From: Candidatus Poribacteria bacterium
Lineage (GTDB): Bacteria; Poribacteria; WGA-4E; UBA9662
Direction: 5' to 3'
Length of the DNA stretch: 26,335 nucleotides
NCBI GenBank assembly: GCA_002729015.1
Contig: PBVO01000035.1
Coordinates: 63,813 to 90,147 of the forward strand
The notes under the pieces were generated by a model. The model was not told where the DNA came from. It searched no databases and saw only the letters and a list, made by a program, of their open reading frames with translations. The position numbers were made by a program, and so were the translations under genes. Shown piece by piece: positions 21,885 through 26,335 of this stretch; position 1 is the first letter of the stretch; the number at the start of each line of letters is the position of its first letter.

Positions 21885-22871
21885 TCACTCACCCACTGTT
21901 TCAGCGTGCGTGATGATAGCTTCAGCAACGTTAATTTTTGTAACAGCTTCTATTTCTTCTAATCCTGGAGAAGGATTGACTTCCAACACAACATATTCTG
22001 CGTCAGCTATCATGTTATGTGCTTCGAGTAGATCTACACCAGCTACATCCAGCCCCAGAGCCTTCGTAGAACGAACAGCGAGATCAGATAATTGGTTTGA
22101 AATGTTAATCGGTCGACCTTGACCACCTCTGTGGACATTGGCCCTATACTCCCCGCTAGCAGCAGTTCGTTTCATCGCGGCTACAACACGACCACCGGCC
22201 ACGATAATCCGAATATCTTGACCGGAAGCTTTACCAATGAACGGTTGCATCATGTAGTCTTGGTGAAACTCGCACATGGCTTCCACAGATGAATGTAGAG
22301 ATAAAGGGGTATCCATCAGCATGAAACCTCGACCATGTGTACCTTGGAATGGCTTCATTAAAATTGGATAATCTCCTATCTCGTTTACTGATGCGTCTAA
22401 AAAATCCGGAGAACCTATTGTAAAGCTTGGAACCACTGGTATGTCGTTTGCGGCTAATCGGCGTAAACTACGAAACTTATGTCGTGCCACTAAAATTTCT
22501 TGTGACCGATTTAACAGAGGTACACCTATGCTTTCAAAATGCGAGAGCACTTCAGTAGCAAACGTTACGGTCGTGCTACTGAGACGAGGTATAATCAAGT
22601 CGAGATCAAAAATAGGTTTTCCATCGTACAGTATATGTAAGCAGTCAATGTTACCGTGTTCACTTGTTCTACCCACTCCAGCACTTTTTGGTTGTTTAGT
22701 CTGATCTGGTCTAAAACGAAGCTGTCTTTGGTAACAAGTGGGCAAATCGATATGAAGTGAAAATCGAAAAGGATCCAAGACAATAACCTGATGCTGTGCT
22801 GACTTAGCCGCTTCGACTAACCTTCGGGTCGAATAACTATGACTAGCCCGAGACAAAATGCCAATTCTCAT
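21885..22871 (-). CDS. RimK family ATP-grasp alpha-L-glutamate ligase
   Basis: A 328-residue ATP-grasp ligase close to E. coli RimK in order: M-R-I-G-I-L-S-R at the start, I-I-P-R near 93, a K-P-F-Q-G-T-H-G-R-G ATP-binding loop, D-I-R-I-I-V-A-G-G-R-V-V-A-A-M-K-R, a N-V-H-R-G-G-Q-G substrate loop, A-G-V-D-L-L, and the Mg motif L-E-V-N-P-S-P-G-L-E-E-I-E. RimK adds glutamates to ribosomal protein S6; relatives make other glutamyl conjugates. About 30 extra residues, rich in basic and polar residues, sit near 45-78 between the first and second blocks. No RimB-type protease is nearby. It starts 20 nt after the Gfo/Idh gene, suggesting a role with that pathway rather than with the ribosome. Confidence 0.88.
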   Translation of the reverse strand: MRIGILSRASHSYSTRRLVEAAKSAQHQVIVLDPFRFSLHIDLPTCYQRQLRFRPDQTKQPKSAGVGRTSEHGNIDCLHILYDGKPIFDLDLIIPRLSSTTVTFATEVLSHFESIGVPLLNRSQEILVARHKFRSLRRLAANDIPVVPSFTIGSPDFLDASVNEIGDYPILMKPFQGTHGRGFMLMDTPLSLHSSVEAMCEFHQDYMMQPFIGKASGQDIRIIVAGGRVVAAMKRTAASGEYRANVHRGGQGRPINISNQLSDLAVRSTKALGLDVAGVDLLEAHNMIADAEYVVLEVNPSPGLEEIEAVTKINVAEAIITHAETVGE

Positions 22872-22891
22872 TCGAATCAGTGATAGGGCAG

Positions 22892-23959
22892 CTAGATGGT
22901 AACTATCTTTCCTGTTATGACTGATTCGGCCTCCTTATAGCATAAAGCCAGAGCATCCCTAGCTTTTGTACCTGACAAGAAACCAGAATCGGCCGATTGT
23001 CCACTATTGAGGTGTGAAATCGCATAATCGATTTCGTTAGTGAAAGCATCTACCGGATCAACCTCTCCCAAATCTGGATAGTATACATCACCCGTATTTT
23101 GTATCAGCGTCAATGGTTGCGAAACACCTTGGCCACCTAAAGTAGACGATGAAAAAGTCAACGTTGCTTTCTCGAAGAAAATTTCAAAACCGTGACTGAA
23201 TGAACGCCCTTTTGCTGAAATCCCGCCCGACCAAGTAGAAACTGCTAACTGTGGTCTTTCGGGATAAATATATTGGGTTGAAAGGTAGTCCACAAACTGA
23301 GTATTCTTTCCATCTTCAGTTGTGGCAATTTTACCCTGAGAAAAAACTGCTGAAGGCATTCCACACAACAGCTGAATAAAGTGAGTATCGTGGATATGTA
23401 AATCTATACCGGGTGCCCCACTTTTGGTGATCTCTTGCAGCGTTCGCTCCGACGGTTGGCTGATTAATCGACGTAAATGAAGTCCCAACAAATCTCCGTG
23501 TTCGCCACTTTGAACTGCTTTTAGAGCATAGTTGAATTCGGGGAAAAACGGCAAAACATGGGCAACCATAAAGTGTTTTTCACTCTGTTCGCTAACTGCT
23601 ACCATTTCGTTTGCAGACTGGATATCAACTTCAATGGGTTTCTCACATAGAACATGCTTGCCAGCTTTTAGGGCTGCGATAGTTACTTCTTTGTGATATT
23701 GAGTGGGCAAACAGATGTCCACCAAATCTACGTTGGGATCGGCCAGTAAGTCATCAATCTGGTCGTATGTTGATACCCCTGACAAGTCTTCTATTCCACC
23801 ACGAGGTCCAAAGTTACCTTGAATACTACTCCAGTCCCCAGATAATTTTTTGGGATCCCGTGTACAGATAGCGGTTACTTGACATCCCTCAACTTTTTTG
23901 GCCCCATAATAGTGAATCATACCCATAAAACCAAGTCCAATAATGCCAATTCGAGTCAT
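22892..23959 (-). CDS. Gfo/Idh/MocA family oxidoreductase
   Basis: A 355-residue NAD(P)-dependent dehydrogenase. The Rossmann motif G-L-G-F-M-G is at 8-13, C-E-K-P-I is the conserved EKP motif, and H-I-H-D-T-H supplies the likely catalytic region. The family oxidises sugars, cyclitols and sugar acids. The frame is open to 24019, but the ATG at 23959 is chosen because GGAG lies eight bases upstream and because the Rossmann fold starts there. It follows the PhyH-like gene by 37 nt. Confidence 0.92.
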   Translation of the reverse strand: MTRIGIIGLGFMGMIHYYGAKKVEGCQVTAICTRDPKKLSGDWSSIQGNFGPRGGIEDLSGVSTYDQIDDLLADPNVDLVDICLPTQYHKEVTIAALKAGKHVLCEKPIEVDIQSANEMVAVSEQSEKHFMVAHVLPFFPEFNYALKAVQSGEHGDLLGLHLRRLISQPSERTLQEITKSGAPGIDLHIHDTHFIQLLCGMPSAVFSQGKIATTEDGKNTQFVDYLSTQYIYPERPQLAVSTWSGGISAKGRSFSHGFEIFFEKATLTFSSSTLGGQGVSQPLTLIQNTGDVYYPDLGEVDPVDAFTNEIDYAISHLNSGQSADSGFLSGTKARDALALCYKEAESVITGKIVTI

Positions 23960-23996
23960 ATTTTTATCTCCAAATCTGATATTTTTTTTCAGGCAA

Positions 23997-24770
23997 TTAA
24001 AAAGGGAATGTACCAGCATAGCCTAGCTGATCCAGAGTAAATTGTGGATTACTAACGAATCTTATGCCTGGAAACATCGGATTTTGCTGATAGTGTAGAA
24101 CAATATTGGCACGAGGTTGATTCGGCTCGTCGCTCCCAATTTTAGCTCCTTGATGTGGAATGTGGCTATAGAAAATGACAGCATCTCCAGCCATAGGGTG
24201 CAGATCAACATATGATTGGTTGTCACACCAGGCCTGAAAAGGATTTTTTCGATCGTCTGTATAGTGGGCATGTGGACGTACGTCAGGTGGAATCGATTTA
24301 GAAAAAAAATCGCTCAAAAAACGCAATCGGCCCTTTTGTGGAGGGTTGTCTGTTAGATAAAAAGTCGTATTCATACACAACCCGATAACTGGTTGCTCAG
24401 ATTCTGCTCGTTCTTCTTGGTACCAATAATCATAAAAATCCATATGCCACTCCTGTAGATAAGACCGTGGGTTCACATGAGCCCGTAGACTGCGGAGTTG
24501 ACACTGTTTACCCAGAATAGATTTCAGGTACGGCGAGACACTCTCGTGAGCAATCAGTTCTTTTGACTTTTCAGGTTCTATCTCCAGTAATTTTTCAAAA
24601 GCTACATTACCAACACTATTGTCGATTTCATACCTTTCTTCTTGATATAAAGAATAGAGAATTTTTTGCCATTTGGTGACCAGACCAGTACTTAGAGCAT
24701 TTCTAATCAACAGAAAACCGTGCCGGTTTAAATAATCTAATTTTTCTTCAAATATACTGTTCCCGTCCAC
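23997..24770 (-). CDS. Phytanoyl-CoA dioxygenase (PhyH) family protein
   Basis: A non-haem Fe(II)/2-oxoglutarate dioxygenase of 257 residues. The facial triad reads H-M-D (H109, D111) and the distal His in S-H-I-P-H-Q (H206), with an Arg for 2-oxoglutarate near R220. Members hydroxylate fatty acyl-CoAs, ectoine and many small molecules; the substrate is unknown here. The frame is open to a TTG at 24803, but the GTG at 24770 is preferred because AAAAGGGAG lies six bases upstream. It is the third gene of the run from the amidotransferase to RimK. Confidence 0.88.
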   Translation of the reverse strand: MDGNSIFEEKLDYLNRHGFLLIRNALSTGLVTKWQKILYSLYQEERYEIDNSVGNVAFEKLLEIEPEKSKELIAHESVSPYLKSILGKQCQLRSLRAHVNPRSYLQEWHMDFYDYWYQEERAESEQPVIGLCMNTTFYLTDNPPQKGRLRFLSDFFSKSIPPDVRPHAHYTDDRKNPFQAWCDNQSYVDLHPMAGDAVIFYSHIPHQGAKIGSDEPNQPRANIVLHYQQNPMFPGIRFVSNPQFTLDQLGYAGTFPF

Positions 24771-24866
24771 GCTAATCTCCCTTTTAATGTTTTCACTAAT
24801 CAAGTTAGAGGCCAGTTTAAGTGGCCGAACCCTTGGTGTTAATTAGCTTAGTTCAGAATTAGTAAG

Positions 24867-25643
24867 TTATTCTGGTGTTACATACGCTGATGAGATTCCA
24901 CCATCAACTACAAAATCTGCTCCATTGACATAACTTGAGTCATCACTAGCAAGAAACAGAGCGGCTTTTGCCATTTCTTCGGCTAAACCAAATCGCCCCA
25001 TGGGAACATGAACCAGGCGCCGCTGTTTTTTTTCGTCGGTGTTTAAAAAGTCCATCAATAGTTTGGTATGAAGTGGTCCTGGACAGAGAGCATTACATCG
25101 GATATTTTCCTTAGCATGAACAATCGCTAATTCTCGAGTCATCGCTAGAACCCCGCCTTTACTGGCAGTGTAAGCTAGCTGAGGTGTAGCAGCCCCCATC
25201 AGTGCCACAAAAGATGCGGTGTTGATTACACATCCTCCACCACTTCGTTGAATAGCAGGTATTCCAAATTTACAGCCTAGGAAGACTCCCTTTAGGTTGA
25301 CATCCATCGTCAGATCCCAAATTTCTTCTGGAGTCTGCATTGCATTGCCGTCGTCTGGGTGCATTATGCCAGCATTGTTGAATAAAATGTGAAGGCCACC
25401 AAATCTTTCTTCAGCAATACTAATCATGTCCTTACAGTCATCAGACTTCGACACATCCGCATGGCAATAAATCACCTCAGAACTGATCTGTTTTACTAAA
25501 TCAATTGTCTCGTGTCCCTCTTCAGTATTTACATCTACTGCGACAATGCTTGCCCCTTCTTGCGCGAATAGCAATGCAGTCGCTCGACCAATACCTCCGG
25601 AGGCTCCTGTTATTAGTGCAACTCGACCGTCTAATTTTCCCAT
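24867..25643 (-). CDS. SDR family NAD(P)-dependent oxidoreductase
   Basis: A 258-residue classical short-chain dehydrogenase. T-G-A-S-G-G-I-G is at 12-19, D37 suggests a preference for NAD, N-N-A-G is at 89-92, and the catalytic S144, Y158 and K162 are in place. A G-G-I-S ending in the C-terminal region also fits. It probably oxidises or reduces a hydroxyl on the same class of substrate as the neighbouring Gfo/Idh and PhyH enzymes. It starts two nt after the stop of the amidotransferase gene, so the two are translated together. Confidence 0.93.
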   Translation of the reverse strand: MGKLDGRVALITGASGGIGRATALLFAQEGASIVAVDVNTEEGHETIDLVKQISSEVIYCHADVSKSDDCKDMISIAEERFGGLHILFNNAGIMHPDDGNAMQTPEEIWDLTMDVNLKGVFLGCKFGIPAIQRSGGGCVINTASFVALMGAATPQLAYTASKGGVLAMTRELAIVHAKENIRCNALCPGPLHTKLLMDFLNTDEKKQRRLVHVPMGRFGLAEEMAKAALFLASDDSSYVNGADFVVDGGISSAYVTPE

Positions 25644-25645
25644 TT

Positions 25646-26335
25646 TTATGATTTTTCTTTATTGTTTTGGGGGCGGCAGTGCTGGACAAAATCTTCGAAC
25701 AGCCGCCTCTGAATCAAATCATTAGGTTTACTCATTTCTGGGTGCCATTGTACAGCGATTCGCCAAATTTTACCATCCATCTCCACAGCTTCGATCGTTC
25801 CATCTGGGGCCCAAGCAACAACGGATAATGAATCAGCTACAAAATCTAGCGCCTGATGGTGTAAAGACGGAGCTGAAAAATTCGTACTCTGAACTATATC
25901 CGCTAACCGAGAATTAGTATCAACGGCAATCGAATGATTAGTTGGTTTACGTGGTGGCAGTCGGTGCTTAACCGATTCACCAACAATATCAGGCAAATTC
26001 TGAATCAATGTTCCTCCTAGAGCTACATTTAATATTTGGATGCCGCGACATATTCCGAACAATGGTTTTTCGGATTCAATCACTTTGTGTGTTAAAGAAA
26101 GTTCATGGCGGTCTCGCTCTAAATCCACACCGTAAACCAACTTGTGTGGTGGTTGATTGTAATGGCTTGGGCATATATCTCCGCCACCGATTAACAACAC
26201 GCCATCTACCGATTTTACTTGCTCTACTTCATCCCCTATTGGTGGTAACATGAGTGGTAGGCCACCAGCATCTGCAATAGATTTAATATAATCATGTGGT
26301 ATTGAATACCGCTGATCCTGATTGAGTCCGTACAT
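25646..26335 (-). CDS. Class I glutamine amidotransferase-like / gamma-glutamyl hydrolase (peptidase C26, PuuD-like), N-terminus cut by window edge
   Basis: The visible 229 residues carry the class I triad: the nucleophile in F-G-I-C-R-G (C96 in this fragment) and W-H-P-E with the His and Glu near 198-200. G-G-G-D-I near 50-54 and L-H-H-Q-A-L-D near 158 are typical of C26 gamma-glutamyl-gamma-aminobutyrate hydrolases. The Met at the window edge is probably internal, because the family normally has a further I-G-I-x strand before the Y-I-x-x-I-x-x-A-G-G block. The enzymes cleave gamma-glutamyl amides. Linked to SDR, PhyH, Gfo/Idh and a RimK-type ligase on one strand, it suggests a pathway with gamma-glutamylated intermediates (inference). 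Confidence 0.88.
   Translation of the reverse strand: MYGLNQDQRYSIPHDYIKSIADAGGLPLMLPPIGDEVEQVKSVDGVLLIGGGDICPSHYNQPPHKLVYGVDLERDRHELSLTHKVIESEKPLFGICRGIQILNVALGGTLIQNLPDIVGESVKHRLPPRKPTNHSIAVDTNSRLADIVQSTNFSAPSLHHQALDFVADSLSVVAWAPDGTIEAVEMDGKIWRIAVQWHPEMSKPNDLIQRRLFEDFVQHCRPQNNKEKS

Noticed and set aside
1..26335. tRNA genes, CRISPR arrays and insertion sequences
   Set aside because: T-C-G-A-like strings and short repeats occur, but none folds into a tRNA or forms regularly spaced repeats, and no transposase or terminal inverted repeats were seen.

Overview
The window is a compact bacterial chromosome segment of fairly low GC (judged by eye). Twenty-one of its 23 recognisable genes lie on the minus strand. 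Nothing marks it as phage, plasmid or transposon. I saw no tRNA, rRNA, CRISPR array or insertion sequence. The gene set includes a DUF6785/DUF6784 membrane protein, an outer-membrane polysaccharide export (OPX) protein, PhyH, Gfo/Idh/MocA and SDR enzymes, a long UbiD, a three-subunit molybdenum hydroxylase and a microcompartment vertex protein. This points to a Gram-negative, probably marine or sponge-associated heterotroph of the Poribacteria/Planctomycetes-like part of the tree. That placement is an inference from gene families, held with modest confidence.

Layout from left to right; minus-strand genes are transcribed right to left. (1) 1-143: the start of a small heat-shock protein (Hsp20) cut by the window edge. 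(2) 237-4690: a tight unit of EutN/CcmL-type vertex protein, RhaD-like class II aldolase, CapA-like protein with eroded metal sites, and DUF6785 membrane protein. No BMC-H shell gene is visible, which makes this the oddest block. (3) 4691-5416: a long AT-rich gap. (4) 5417-6577: an M20 metallopeptidase/deacylase. (5) 6961-9366: an OPX protein and a flippase-like membrane protein, each with a candidate promoter. (6) 9535-11501: a YeaO-like DUF488 protein (+), an NMN/NaMN adenylyltransferase-like protein (-) and a lipoprotein (+), with a convergent overlap and a head-to-head start overlap.

(7) 11540-16468: YchF, a MetE C-domain methyltransferase, an NADPH-dependent FMN reductase, a 611-aa UbiD and a MoaD-like protein, spaced 22-26 nt apart. 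Upstream, at 16553-20147, are three genes for a xanthine-dehydrogenase-family hydroxylase (FAD, 2Fe-2S and Mo subunits), joined by 1-nt TAATG overlaps. (8) 20329-21718: a CYTH protein and a DUF815 AAA+ ATPase. (9) 21885-26335: RimK-type ATP-grasp ligase, Gfo/Idh/MocA oxidoreductase, phytanoyl-CoA dioxygenase-like protein, SDR, and a partial class I amidotransferase (peptidase C26). These form a metabolic operon read from right to left.

The best candidate for something undescribed is the EutN/aldolase/CapA-like/DUF6785 unit. It pairs a shell-type pentamer with an aldolase that has lost one Zn ligand, a metallophosphatase-fold protein that has lost most metal ligands, and a large membrane protein. 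Other points of note are a MoaD-like protein ending Gly-Gly-Gly-Cys, a molybdenum hydroxylase with GGSR where xanthine oxidase has its Gln loop, a RimK with a basic insertion, and several non-ATG starts with strong ribosome binding sites.
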